64,000 bases of DNA from Typhlomys cinereus (Eukaryota; Chordata; Mammalia; Rodentia; Platacanthomyidae): the NCBI GenBank assembly GCA_023101885.1, contig JALPQD010000395.1, positions 2,017,784 to 2,081,783 on the forward strand, in the 5' to 3' direction. Position 1 is the first letter of the stretch. Every line of letters begins with the position of its first letter. The notes beneath the pieces were generated by a model. The model worked only from the letters and a program-made list of their open reading frames with translations, did not search any database and had not been told where the DNA came from. This document shows positions 11,143 through 20,399 of the stretch, in pieces. Both the position numbers and the translations under genes were made by a program.

Positions 11143-12310
11143 AAGTCCTTATAGTTCGATTTATCCGTATGGAAGAGTTACAAAGGGGTTGGTGGGGTTG
11201 GTATTTGGAGGGAACCGTTCCTATACATAGTCCTTGTCCTGACACTTCTTCTAGGGTAATTTTACCTCCTGTTTCCCATTTACATTGGTCATGCGAGTTA
11301 TTGTAAAATACCGAGTCATTGTAGGCAATTCCCTCATAGTACGGGGGCGCCGCACTCAAGCATAACCAACAGGTGTCGGATACTAGCTCAGGATGGGTTT
11401 GATTTAGCAGGCTATATCCTCCTTTAATTAAATTTTTAAACCTCTCTGTCTGGTGAGGAGGAGCTTTATATGGATCTTCTGTAGATGGGATTAAACTATT
11501 GACTTGAGTGGGTTGGGTGGCAGTCTGATTGTCGGTTGGGGCGGCTGTTGTTGTGGGGGCCGGTTCTTTAGTTTTTGCTTTACTTTTTATTCTAGAATTA
11601 GTTACAATTTTATTGGGTCCCACTGGTTTATGAACTATTGGTTCTATTTTTAATCTAATAGTAAATATTAACCCCGGGTCTGTTCCGTGTACATATAATC
11701 GTAGCCCCCAGGTTTTCCCCGTAATCCAATTATGATCTTGCTTTCCCTTTGTAGTGAAGGTAATGTTTATGTGGCTGTAAATTCCATCTTTGGGATCTGT
11801 GAACCTAATTAAGTCATCGTCTTTGGTTGCCCATCCCCCGTTTGTACTGGTCACACATCCCCATTGGGAACAAAAATAAGACTCCGTGCCACCGCATCCC
11901 CAAGTTCTAGGGCCGGGGCAAATATACCATGTGGGATGGTTGTTACAGGGTGGTCGACTTTCTTTGACTCCCTCTAAAATGAGTGTCCTTTTTCTTTTAC
12001 TGTAATGGACTACGTTTTGTCTCGGTTTTCCGTGGGTGTCGGTCGTACGGGCCCAGTCATAAGTAGCTAGTTGGCATAGGTCAAAAGTTAAGTCTGGCCA
12101 CCAATGCCATAAGGGGGACTTTGATGTGGCCAAGGGATAGGTCTGGTCTGTCCCTGGGTTTGTTATTTCCCAAGTTAGTTCATGGGGTTGGTGAGGATTA
12201 GAGTCTAGGGCCCCATTACTTAGCTGGATTTGGCTTAGCAGTGTCAGCACAACTGCGACGAATGTGAAGCTTAAGAGGGTTGTCAGTCTTTTATATGATC
12301 CAGCTGTCAT
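11063..12310 (-). CDS. env: Provirus env, surface (SU) part: open frame lacking its TM half
   Basis: The frame runs from ATG at 12310 through 415 codons without a stop. It starts with a signal-peptide-like stretch (LLSFTFVAVVLTLLS), then a cysteine-rich N-terminal domain, a proline/threonine-rich hinge (about residues 240-290) and a C-terminal domain with the CWLC motif that in gammaretroviruses bonds to TM. At least seven N-X-S/T sites are visible. I chose 12310 because the signal peptide follows directly; upstream in-frame Mets (to 12373) are possible. It overlaps the 3' end of pol by about 20 bp, as in relatives. The frame ends at a TAA (11063-11065) just past the point where TM switches frame, so the product as encoded would be secreted and unanchored. 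Expression is unknown. Confidence 0.85.
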   Translation of the reverse strand: MTAGSYKRLTTLLSFTFVAVVLTLLSQIQLSNGALDSNPHQPHELTWEITNPGTDQTYPLATSKSPLWHWWPDLTFDLCQLATYDWARTTDTHGKPRQNVVHYSKRKRTLILEGVKESRPPCNNHPTWYICPGPRTWGCGGTESYFCSQWGCVTSTNGGWATKDDDLIRFTDPKDGIYSHINITFTTKGKQDHNWITGKTWGLRLYVHGTDPGLIFTIRLKIEPIVHKPVGPNKIVTNSRIKSKAKTKEPAPTTTAAPTDNQTATQPTQVNSLIPSTEDPYKAPPHQTERFKNLIKGGYSLLNQTHPELVSDTCWLCLSAAPPYYEGIAYNDSVFYNNSHDQCKWETGGKITLEEVSGQGLCIGTVPSKYQPHQPLCNSSIRINRTIRTYVVPPKNAWWACSTGLTPCIYTYNCV

Positions 12311-12792
12311 TTTTGGGTGGGAGGTGGGCTCTCTTAATGTGAGAGACATGCACCCACGCGGCGATGCCTTCAACTTTCACAGCGGTAGGGGTGGTCAGTA
12401 GGATCATATAGGGTCCTTTCCACCGGGGCTCTAGGTTGCGGGTCTGATGTCTTCTCATGTACACCAGGTCTCCGCAGCTGAAGTCATGTCTTTTGTTGGT
12501 GGGTTCTCCAGCCACCTGCTTCCAAAGGTCGTCCTGCACAGCCTCGATTGCTTCCAGCCTGGTACGCAAAGACATATCATTAGTGGGTAGCCCTGTGTCT
12601 TTGATCTGAGTTATTGGAGGTGAAGTTCTGTATAAAATCTCAAAGGGGGTAAGTCCCAGTCTCTTGGATGGGGTATTGTGTGCCCTGAAAAGAGCCAAAG
12701 GTAAGAGAGTGACCCAATCTGTGCTGCCAGTCTCCATGATTAATTTAGTCAAGGTCTCTTTTTTTTTTTTTATTATTATTTATTCAACTGTG

Positions 12793-12825
<33 letters not shown>

Positions 12826-13813
12826 ATGTGTGTGTGTGTGTGTGTATGTGTGTGTCTGTGTATGTGTAGAACCACGGACGAATTCGCGAACCACCATGGA
12901 CACCTCCACCTCCTTCTGCCCCGGGATTCACAGGCTCCGCCCTACCAGGACCAGAAGCGCAGGCCGCCCCCGCTTCCGCCTGGCGTCTATACGTGGGATC
13001 TGGGATCCGAACTCGGGACCTTCCGCCTGCAAGGCGAAGGCTTAACCCCTGAGCCACCTCTCCAGCCCTAGTCAAGGTCTCTTTTAGAGTCCTATTCATT
13101 CTTTCTACCTGACCTGAACTTTGGGGTCTGTATGCACAATGAAGTTTACAATCAATCCCCAGATACCTGGCCATTCCCTGACTTACCTGGGCAACGAACA
13201 CAGGGCCATTGTCTGAGCCTATTACCTTAGGAATTCCGAAACGGGGGAAGATTTCTTCTAAGATCTTCTTGGTGACTGTTGACGCAGTTTCGTTTTTGGT
13301 GGGAAAGGCTTCCACCCAGCCAGAAAAGGTGTCCACAAATACCAACAAATACTTGTATCCATATTTAGCAGGCACAATTTCTGTGAAATCTATCTCCCAA
13401 TACCTTCCTGGTCTGTTGCCCCTCAGTCTCTGTCCTGTGACTCCTTCAGTAGGTTGGGCATTTACCAGACTACAAGGCTCACGGGCTATGATCGTCTCAT
13501 AGATCAGCCTGGCAGCCTTTGGTATCAGAAAGTCAGAATCCTTAATGAGTTCTCTGATTTTTGCTGCTCCCAAATGCGTCCATTGATGCATTTGTTTGAT
13601 TAATTCTTTAGCTTCTTTCTGAGGGAGTATAATTTGTCCAGTAGGGGTTCTCCAGGCCCCTAATTTATCATCATAGGATTTGTCCAATTTCTCTATTAAC
13701 TGCAGGTCTTTCTGGGTATATTCATAGACTGGCTTTAGGGTTCCTAATATTAGAATAGAAGTTGACTGATAGGCAGCTTTCTTTGCTTCTTTATCTGCCA
13801 TATCATTTCCCAA
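12291..13813 (-). pseudogene. pol (integrase): Provirus pol, integrase region, split by a SINE
   Basis: The first part (13813 to about 13069) has the N-terminal zinc-binding region with HQWTH, then the catalytic core: Asp in EIDFTEI, Asp in GSDNGPVF and Glu in QVERMNRTLKE, so D,D,E are all present. The C-terminal domain resumes at about 12745 and ends at 12291. A SINE at 12761-13068 separates them. In the HHCC domain the position of the first Cys of the expected CXXC reads Arg (REPC-SLVNA), which should spoil zinc binding. The junction with RNase H upstream is shifted at an A8 run (13833-13840). Confidence 0.93.
12761..13068 (-). mobile_element. Dimeric tRNA-derived SINE inserted in integrase
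   Basis: Minus-strand head ends at 13068; TG/CG-rich tail and T-run lie at 12761-12870. Target duplication TAGTCAAGGTCTCTT is at 12746-12760 and 13069-13083. Its body is close in sequence to the 3'-LTR SINE, so both come from the same subfamily. Confidence 0.95.
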
Positions 13814-13826
13814 TGCTATCAGAGTT

Positions 13827-15722
13827 TTAGTTTTTTTTGTGTCCCGGGGTATGTATTATATTCACCTTTGCAGGAAGATGTAGAGCAGCCAGAAGGTCAA
13901 GGATCTCCTGTTTATTTTTTATGGCCTTACCTTCTGAGGTCAGCAGTCTTCTTTGTTGATAAATGGCCCCATGTACATGAGCGGTTGCAAATGCATACCG
14001 GCTGTCCGTGTAGATGTTAATTTGCCGTCCCTTTCCCAATTCCAAGGCTTTTGTCAGAGCGACCAACTCTGCTCTCTGTGCTGACGTTCCTGCTGGGAGG
14101 ACTGACGCCCAGATGACCTTTTTTCCGTCCACCACTGCAGCCCCGGCTCACCTCTCTCCTTGGTCTAAGAAGCTGCTGCCGTCCGTGAACCAGGTAGTCT
14201 CTGCATCCGGCAAGGGCTGGTCGGTCAGGTCTTTCCGCCAGCCATGGGCCCCAGCGAGGACTTGTTGACAGTCATGAATCGGGGGCTCTAGGTCTGGGTC
14301 CGGCAGCAAGGTGGCGGGATTAAGTCCAGTTGCTGGTGCAAACGTTATTCTGTCATTGTTTAACAGCAACACTTGATAATGAGTCATTCGGGCGTTGGTG
14401 AGCCAATGATCCGATGGTTGTCTAATGACATTTTCTAGGGCATGGGGGGCCGCCACAGTCAGATTCTGTCTCATAGTCAATTTATCAGCATTCTTTACTA
14501 ACGTTGCGGTAGCAGCTATTATGTGCAAGCAAGCCAGCCATCCTGCCACTACCGGGTCCAATCTTTTGGAGAGGTACGCTACCGGCCTCTTCCAGGGTCC
14601 CAATTGTTGAGTCAACACCCCCTTTGCTATGCCCCTATTCTCTGCCACATACAAGTGGAAGGGCTTAGTTGTATCTGGCAGGGCCAGAGCTGGCGCTGTC
14701 ATAAGGGCCTGTTTTATTTGGTCAAAGGCCAGTTGCTCTCTTTCAGTCCAAGTGAATGGGGCACTGTTCTTAGTCAACACATACAGGGGGGCTGCCTGTA
14801 TCCAGAGTCTGCAAAATCCTGCTGTGCCTAAGAATTCCCTCATTTGTTTAGGATTTTGAGGAGGCGGAATGTGAAACACAGTCTGCTTCCATGCCTCCGA
14901 CAGCCAACGCTTTCCTTCCTCCAGCTGATACCCCAGGTAACTGACCTTTGTTTTACAGATCTGGGCTTTCTTCACTGATGCCCGGTATCCTAGGCCTCCC
15001 AGTTCTTTCAGGAGTCTCTGGGTGCCTTCCCGACAGGTAGACTCGTCTGGGGCCGCCAGCAGTAGATCATCTACGTATTGTAGGAGAGTTACCTGTGGGT
15101 TCCGAGTGCGGAAAGAGAGGAGGTCCTGGTGCAACGCCTCATCGAAGATGGTGGGGGAATTCTTGAATCCCTGCAGCAACCTGGTCCATGTGAGCTGTCC
15201 AGAGGTTCTGGTCTCAGGGTCCTTCCATTTGAATGCGAAGAGTGGTTGACTGGCCGGGGCCAGTTTTAGGCAAAAAAAATGCATCCTTTAAGTCCAGCAC
15301 CGTATACCAGATTTGGAGAATATAAGGGTTTGGGACAGTCGGGTAATGTCGGCTGTCCGTTTATTTACCTCTCGTAAGTCCTGCACACGCCAGTAATCAT
15401 TGTTGCCAGGCTTCCGGACCGGTAGTAGAGGTGTGTTCCATTCTGACCGGCATGGGCGGAGGACCCCTGCTTCCAACAACCTAGCTATATGGGGTTTAAT
15501 TCCCTCTCTGGCTTCAGCAGTCATTGGGTATTGGCGGACGGCTATGGGCAGTGCTTGAGATTTTAATTCTATATGGACAGGTGGCTGATTAACAGCTTCC
15601 CCTAGACCACCAGTCTCTGCCCATGCCTTTGGGTATTTCCGCAACCATGGAGCCATCTCTGTGGTCTCTTCTAGTGGAAACTCAAAAAGTCTATATTCAT
15701 CTTGCAGTTTAAGGGTTAAAAT
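13827..15722 (-). pseudogene. pol (RT-RNase H): Provirus pol, reverse transcriptase and RNase H
   Basis: Fingers (LPVRKPGNNDYWRVQDLREV) lie in the frame ending at 15288. The palm with the YVDD catalytic loop ([13 protein letters not shown]) lies in the frame 15284-14148, followed by connection and RNase H (FTDGSS, then AELVAL and TDSRYA, the acidic residues of the active site). Breaks: a shift at a T8 run on the minus strand (15272-15279) right after the first catalytic Asp, a second disruption near 15300-15330, an in-frame TGA at 14145-14147 inside RNase H (a CGA-to-TGA type change), and the A8-run shift before integrase. The normal role is copying viral RNA to DNA in the cytoplasm. Confidence 0.95.
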
Positions 15723-16075
15723 CTGAAGGGGCTGTCCTTGTTTGTTGGTTACAGTAGTCCCTTCTGTTGAGAAATGGATTTGGGCTCCCACCTTTGTTAA
15801 TAAGTCTCGTCCCAAGAGTGGGTATGGGCAGTCAAGGATGACTAAGAATGAGTGGGATACCCGGCCCACGCCGAGGTCCACCTTTCTTCGGGTAGTCCAT
15901 GAATATTGCTGTTCCCTGTTGCCCCCTGTACCCAAGAAGTCTTTCCAGATCGTTTTCTTTGATCTTGTGTTAGGACCAAATGTTGGGCCCCTGTGTCTAC
16001 TAAGAACTCTGTTTTCTTCCCCTCCACCATTAAGGTTACCCTGGGTTCAGGGAGGGGTGCTGAACCCCGTCCCCC
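15723..16075 (-). pseudogene. pro: Provirus protease
   Basis: It begins directly after the gag UAG. The aspartic protease active site LVDTGA is visible in the frame 16030-15842, and the flap/C-terminal part (YPLLGRDLLTKVGA) in a second frame from 15935. The two are joined only by a frameshift in about 15880-15935. In relatives this dimeric protease cuts the Gag and Pol polyproteins. Confidence 0.9.
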
Positions 16076-17654
16076 CTAGTCCGAGTCTTCTCCCAGGGTT
16101 AATATTTTTGAGGGGTTACTTACAGGTCGCCTTTGGAATTTGGGTTTCTGTGGACAGTCCTTGGCCCAGTGTCCTTTTTCTCCACATCGAAAACATTGGT
16201 TCCGGTCGGTCTTCTGAGGATGTTCCTTGTTGCCCAGGTGTCCCTGCCTGCCTCCCTGTCTTGGCGTCTATCCTGTACTACCGCGGCCAGGATTTGAGTG
16301 AGCTTCCTCTCACATCTCTTATCTCTTAAGTCCTTTTCCTTTTCTTTCTTTTCTTCCTCAACATCTCTATTATAATATACTTTCTCAGCTACCTGCACTA
16401 TGTCCCTCAGTGACTTATCCTGTAATCCTTCTATTCTTTGCAATTTCTTTTTAATATCCTTAGCTGACTGGTCAATAAAAGCCATCATTACTGTCGCTTT
16501 ATGTTCATCACTAGTGGGGTCAAAGGGGGTAAACCTGCGAAAAGCTTCCATAAGCCATTCTAAGAAAATAGCAGGAACTTCCCCCGGACCCTGTAATATT
16601 TCTCTTACCTTAGTCAGATTGGTGGGTCGTTTGGCCGCACCTCGGAGACCTGCCATTAGAGTCTGGCGATACACATTGAGACGCTCCCTACCTTCAGGGG
16701 TCCGGTAGTCTCAATTAGGTCTTGTTAAGGGTGAAGCCGCATCTATGAGGGCGGGAATTATGGTAGGTCTTCCATCCTCCCCAGGCACATTCTTGCGGGC
16801 TTCCAGCAGAACTCTTTGTTTTTCCTCTGTGGTGAGAAGGGCCCCCAGCAGTTGCTGGCAGTCGTCCCATGTTGGCTGGTGGGAATAAAGCACTGAATCT
16901 ATGAGAGAAATTAAAGCATCTGGGTTCTCAGAAAAAGAGGGATTCTGATTCCTCCAATTGTAAAGATCAGAGGAGGAGAAAGGCCAGTACTGAAGGGGCT
17001 GATTTCCCTGATCATCAGGAAGGCCGTACTCCCGTAGAGGCAACGTAGGGATAGCCTCTTTATCCAGTTGGACCTTTCGTCTTGTCCCTGCCACAGGTCC
17101 CTGCAGGAAGGGATCTAGGGAGGGGTAAAGAGTAGAGGGTGAAGAAGGAGGAGGAGCGGAAGGTGGTGTGGAGGGGATAGAAGGGGGGGGTAGGAGGAAG
17201 TCCAGGCAGCTCTTCTGGACCTCTTCGTTGTTCCGGGTAGGGTGGCGATTGATCCAGCAATTCTTTCTGGGTCTCATCCTCAGGAATCACCTGTGGTCTG
17301 GACTTAGGGTCCGAAGCGGGAGTAGAGAGAGTTAAAACAGGGAGAGGTTGGGGAATAAAAGATTTCATCCAAGAGGGAGGGTCTCGGACTAGGTCTTCCC
17401 AGGTGACGATGTATGGGACCTGGTCGGGGTGTCCGTGGGATCCGTCCTGGAAAACTTGCTTCTTGACTAGAGAGATTAATTCCTTCTGAAAGGAGCCGTC
17501 AGCCGGCCACCACATTGAAGGTGGGCCATTCATTTCTGCAATAGATTTGCCACCTTCCTTTTCGTAAGTCGAAAGATAGGTTATGTCCTCTTTCCCTAAC
17601 GTCCTTCCAGTGCCCCAGCGTCAAGTCCAAAGGAGTAGTCTGAACCTGTCCCAT
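16076..17654 (-). pseudogene. gag: Provirus gag, multiply disrupted
   Basis: It starts at ATG 17654 (MGQ, with Gly2 as the myristoylation site of matrix). Matrix is shifted near 17500-17533. A proline-rich p12-like segment has a second shift near a G8 run (17186-17193). Capsid reads to an in-frame TGA at 16711-16713 where Trp is expected (N-W-D). The major homology region follows (QGPGEVPAIFLEWLMEAFRR). A third shift lies within about 16200-16330 before nucleocapsid, whose single zinc knuckle (CFRCGEKGHWAKDC) is intact. It ends at UAG 16076-16078, followed by GGGGGGACGG, the position of translational readthrough in this virus group. Not functional as a whole. Confidence 0.94.
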
Positions 17655-18096
17655 GATACGTATCTCTTGATAACAAAAATATACCAGGAACACACTAAAA
17701 GACACCAACACAAAACTGACAACAAGACAAGATCTCCAATCAACAAGTGTCCGCCGGAGCGCTCCTGTTCCAGGTGGAGAATCAAAAGCAAAAGATGCCG
17801 GCAGTAACCTGGCTTGGGGGTCCCAGAGGTCCTTGATATGGCCTCCTTCCCCAAATAGTCTCACCATGAGTGTAATTTAACTCACAGCCTGCTGTCCCCG
17901 AGCTTGGAGCGTCCTCCTCGCTCTACAGGGTACCCTGGAGCACGTCTGCTCACTCCTTAAAGGGCACAGCCCTCACGCCGAGTCCAAGGCGTTCCTTCAA
18001 AAACAAAAGGAAAATCTTAGAGGAACACAAAGACAAAGACGAGAACACGCTTACCTTCAACCCTGGGTCGTCGCTGTTCCTTCTGGGGTTGGGGAC
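17655..18096 (-). other. Provirus 5' leader (packaging region)
   Basis: The non-coding stretch between primer site and gag is where the splice donor and RNA packaging signal should lie. Open frames on the minus strand (for example upstream extension of gag to 17867) could correspond to a CUG- or AUG-started extended Gag as in some gammaretroviruses, but I cannot establish this. Confidence 0.6.
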
Positions 18097-18114
18097 ATCC
18101 CGGATGAGCCCCCA
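18097..18114 (-). promoter_or_regulatory. Provirus primer-binding site, tRNA-Pro
   Basis: The minus strand reads TGGGGGCTCATCCGGGAT three bases after the LTR end. It is identical to the site at 4557-4574. Confidence 0.93.
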
Positions 18115-18117
18115 ATA

Positions 18118-18650
18118 TGTTGGAACCGAAGTCCCTGTTTATCACCCACCCAGACCCCGAGAAGAACCACGAGGACCGAGAGATTGCTGCAAGAGGCAAA
18201 AGGCAAGTTTTATTCTGGCGTGCCAGGACCGTCCCTCTTGCAAGCACGGAAGGAGCGGCCCCGACTGAGATTGGGGTAGGGTTTTTATAATGAAAGCAGT
18301 CACAGCAAACTCTATGGGAACACGGCACACAATAAAGTTAACCACCAAATGTTCTTTTGCTGATAGCGGTGTCTCTGGGCAGTTGAGTTATGGGGTGATA
18401 AAGTTTACCACCAGATGTTCTTTTGCTGATAGCGGTGTCTCTGGGCAGTTCCCATACCACCCAGGGTGGAGTGCGGAATGGCACGTCCCGCCCAAGATCG
18501 GGTAAACAAGGTTGGCGCCTTTGGGCTGGCGCCAGTGGGAAGTTTTAGAATGCGCGCAGGCGGAGAACTAGGTGCTGGGGGAAGGGAAGCTTATTTTAAA
18601 GTCCCACATTAGGTGCTGGGGGAATGGGGAGCCTATCTTAAAGTCCCACA
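18118..18650 (-). repeat. Provirus 5' LTR with a partial edge duplication
   Basis: It matches the 3' LTR throughout, with the same pair of 66-bp-period repeats (18341 and 18407 on), TATA-like element and AATAAA. The outer U3 edge is duplicated: about 40 bp at 18569-18608 recur at 18610-18650, and each copy ends in the LTR terminus AAAGTCCCACA. The 3' LTR has only one copy. A GCTGC target repeat follows at 18651. Confidence 0.92.
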
Positions 18651-18655
18651 GCTGC

Positions 18656-18894
18656 TGTACTTCACTAATATGAGATTTTGTTTTCAATAATAAGGTTTTC
18701 ATAAATATTTATCTGCTTTTGATGATGTTTTCAAAGCTAATTTTGAGGCTGTTGCCAGTTAATTGTATGTTATTAATGTGTTTGTATGTTTATATGATCT
18801 GTGTTTATATGTCGTGTGTCTTGTGTTTCAACCTAAAATATCTGTGGCCACTTCAATTTTTTTTTTTCATTTCTGTTGATTGCTAATATAAAAT
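18656..18894. other. AT-rich spacer, nothing recognised
   Basis: This is the right flank of the provirus. Its continuation on the other side is 9154-9319. Confidence 0.4.
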
Positions 18895-18916
18895 TTTGGT
18901 ATGCCTTTTTTTAAAA

Positions 18917-19568
18917 ACATAATTCTTATTTATTTATTCAATTGTGTGTGTGTGCGCGTGCATATATATATTCGTGTGTGTGTAGAACCACGGGCGAATT
19001 TGGGAACCACCATGGACCGCCTCCACCTCTTCCTTGTTTTACTTTGTCCTGGGATTCACAGGCTCTGCCCTACCAGGACCAGAAAAGCAGGCCTCCCCTG
19101 GTTCTGCCCTGCGTCTATACTGCCTCGGCTGCGGGACACTCTGAGAACAGGGTAACCTAGGAGGGGGAGGACAAATGAAGGACAGGAGACACAAAGAACC
19201 AGAGCAAGTCGAGCGTTCCGATCAAGCTCTAACTTTATTGAAGGAGGGAAGGGTTTATATAGCTCTTGGGGGGAAGGGGCTTCCCAGGTCAGGGGTTTTG
19301 GCAGGAAAACCATTTGGCCAGGCAGAAAACGTTGCTAGGAGACTGAGGTATTTATGGCAGATAAGATAAACCTCAGATGGTCGCTTGCTTCTCTGACAAA
19401 GGGCTCAGCTATAGGGGAAACAGAGACAGACAGGTGCCCACGATGGTCACTTGGGTAAAAGGTCATTTTTTTTATGGTCCAGGCACTATACATGGGGTCT
19501 AGGATCTGAACTCAGGACCTTCTGCTTGCAATGCAGAGGCTTAACCCCTGAGTCACTTCTCCAGTCCC
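18917..19568 (-). mobile_element. Dimeric SINE split by a solo LTR
   Basis: The tail and right monomer are at 18917-19120 and the tRNA-like head at 19502-19568 (ending in the complement of GGGACTGGAGAAGTGACTCAG). An imperfect target duplication lies at about 18896-18916 (TTGGTATGCC...) and 19569-19588 (TTGGCATGCC...). The interruption is the LTR at 19121-19495. Confidence 0.9.
19121..19495 (-). mobile_element. Solo LTR inside a SINE, class II type
   Basis: The 375-bp unit starts TGCCTCGGCT and ends GGTCCAGGCA (inverted TGCCT/AGGCA). The 6-bp target duplication CTATAC is at 19115-19120 and 19496-19501. On the minus strand there is an AGCTATATAAACCC promoter (opposite about 19250-19263) and CAATAAAGTT (opposite about 19230-19239). 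Length and 6-bp duplication suit an IAP-like or other class II ERV, but the family is not identified. Confidence 0.9.
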
Positions 19569-19588
19569 TTGGCATGCCATTTTTAAAT

Positions 19589-20399
19589 ACGTGTATGCAT
19601 ACTTAAAAATAAGAACAAATAATTTCAATAACATCTAAGGCCTTAACTATTTACATTTTAAATCTATCACAACTGTTTTTCTGATAGATTATAAGTTTTC
19701 TTTCATGAAAAATTATCTTGCTTGGTTTTGATCTTTAATAGGACTAAGATGAAAATGCCATTGTGTTCTTAAAGGTTTTTCCCTATGTTCCCAAAATAAC
19801 AAAGCCACTATGGTAAGATATAAGATATAATAGTATCTAAATGTTTATATTGCCAAAAAAGGTTGCTTATCTAAACAGACATACAGGTATTCTCCTGTGA
19901 CCATGTGCTGCTTGTTTTTTCCATATTTGATAATGTCCTGGTCTTTACAAAATTTAAAGAACTTTTACTAATTTGTGTTATAGCTATACATTTGGCTCTA
20001 AAAGCTATTAAAGTACTACAATTAACTAAATTTTTTATAAATTATTTAACATTTTCATTTCAAAATGAGATTTAAGGCTGTTTATCTTAAATCAAATGTT
20101 TTTGTGTTTATATTTTAAAGTTCATGTATTTCAAAGATATACATTTTGTCATTGCTTAATGCTAAAGTAAATAAATAAATTGAAAGCTACAATATCTTAG
20201 ATTTCAAAGTATACATTTAAAAATGACTGTATATAAATGTATATTGTCTACACAATTGCCTGAAAAGTCCAACTTTTTATTTCTTTTAAGATAAAGTTTA
20301 TGGTTCCTCAGAAAGTTATGTTATAATTATGACATAAAAAAGTAAAACATATTAAAGTCCCTCTATCTGTAATTCCTCAGAGGACTAAGATACATATCA
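19589..20399. other. AT-rich DNA, nothing recognised
   Basis: No open frame longer than about 60 codons and no repeat boundary that I can place. Confidence 0.4.

Larger units (their letters stand above)
9325..18650 (-). mobile_element. Full-length gammaretrovirus-like endogenous provirus
   Basis: Read on the minus strand the order is 5' LTR (18118-18650), tRNA-Pro primer site, leader, gag, pro-pol, env, polypurine tract, 3' LTR (9325-10149). A 5-bp target duplication GCTGC flanks it (9320-9324 and 18651-18655). The two LTRs share their 66-bp-period direct repeats and differ at roughly 20 sites over about 480 aligned bases (my count), so insertion is moderately recent. Two SINEs inserted later, one in the 3' LTR and one in integrase. 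Proline primer, single CCHC knuckle, UAG between gag and pol, CWLC in SU and CX6CC in TM all mark the gammaretrovirus group. gag, pro and pol are broken several times. env has one frame break. Confidence 0.96.
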
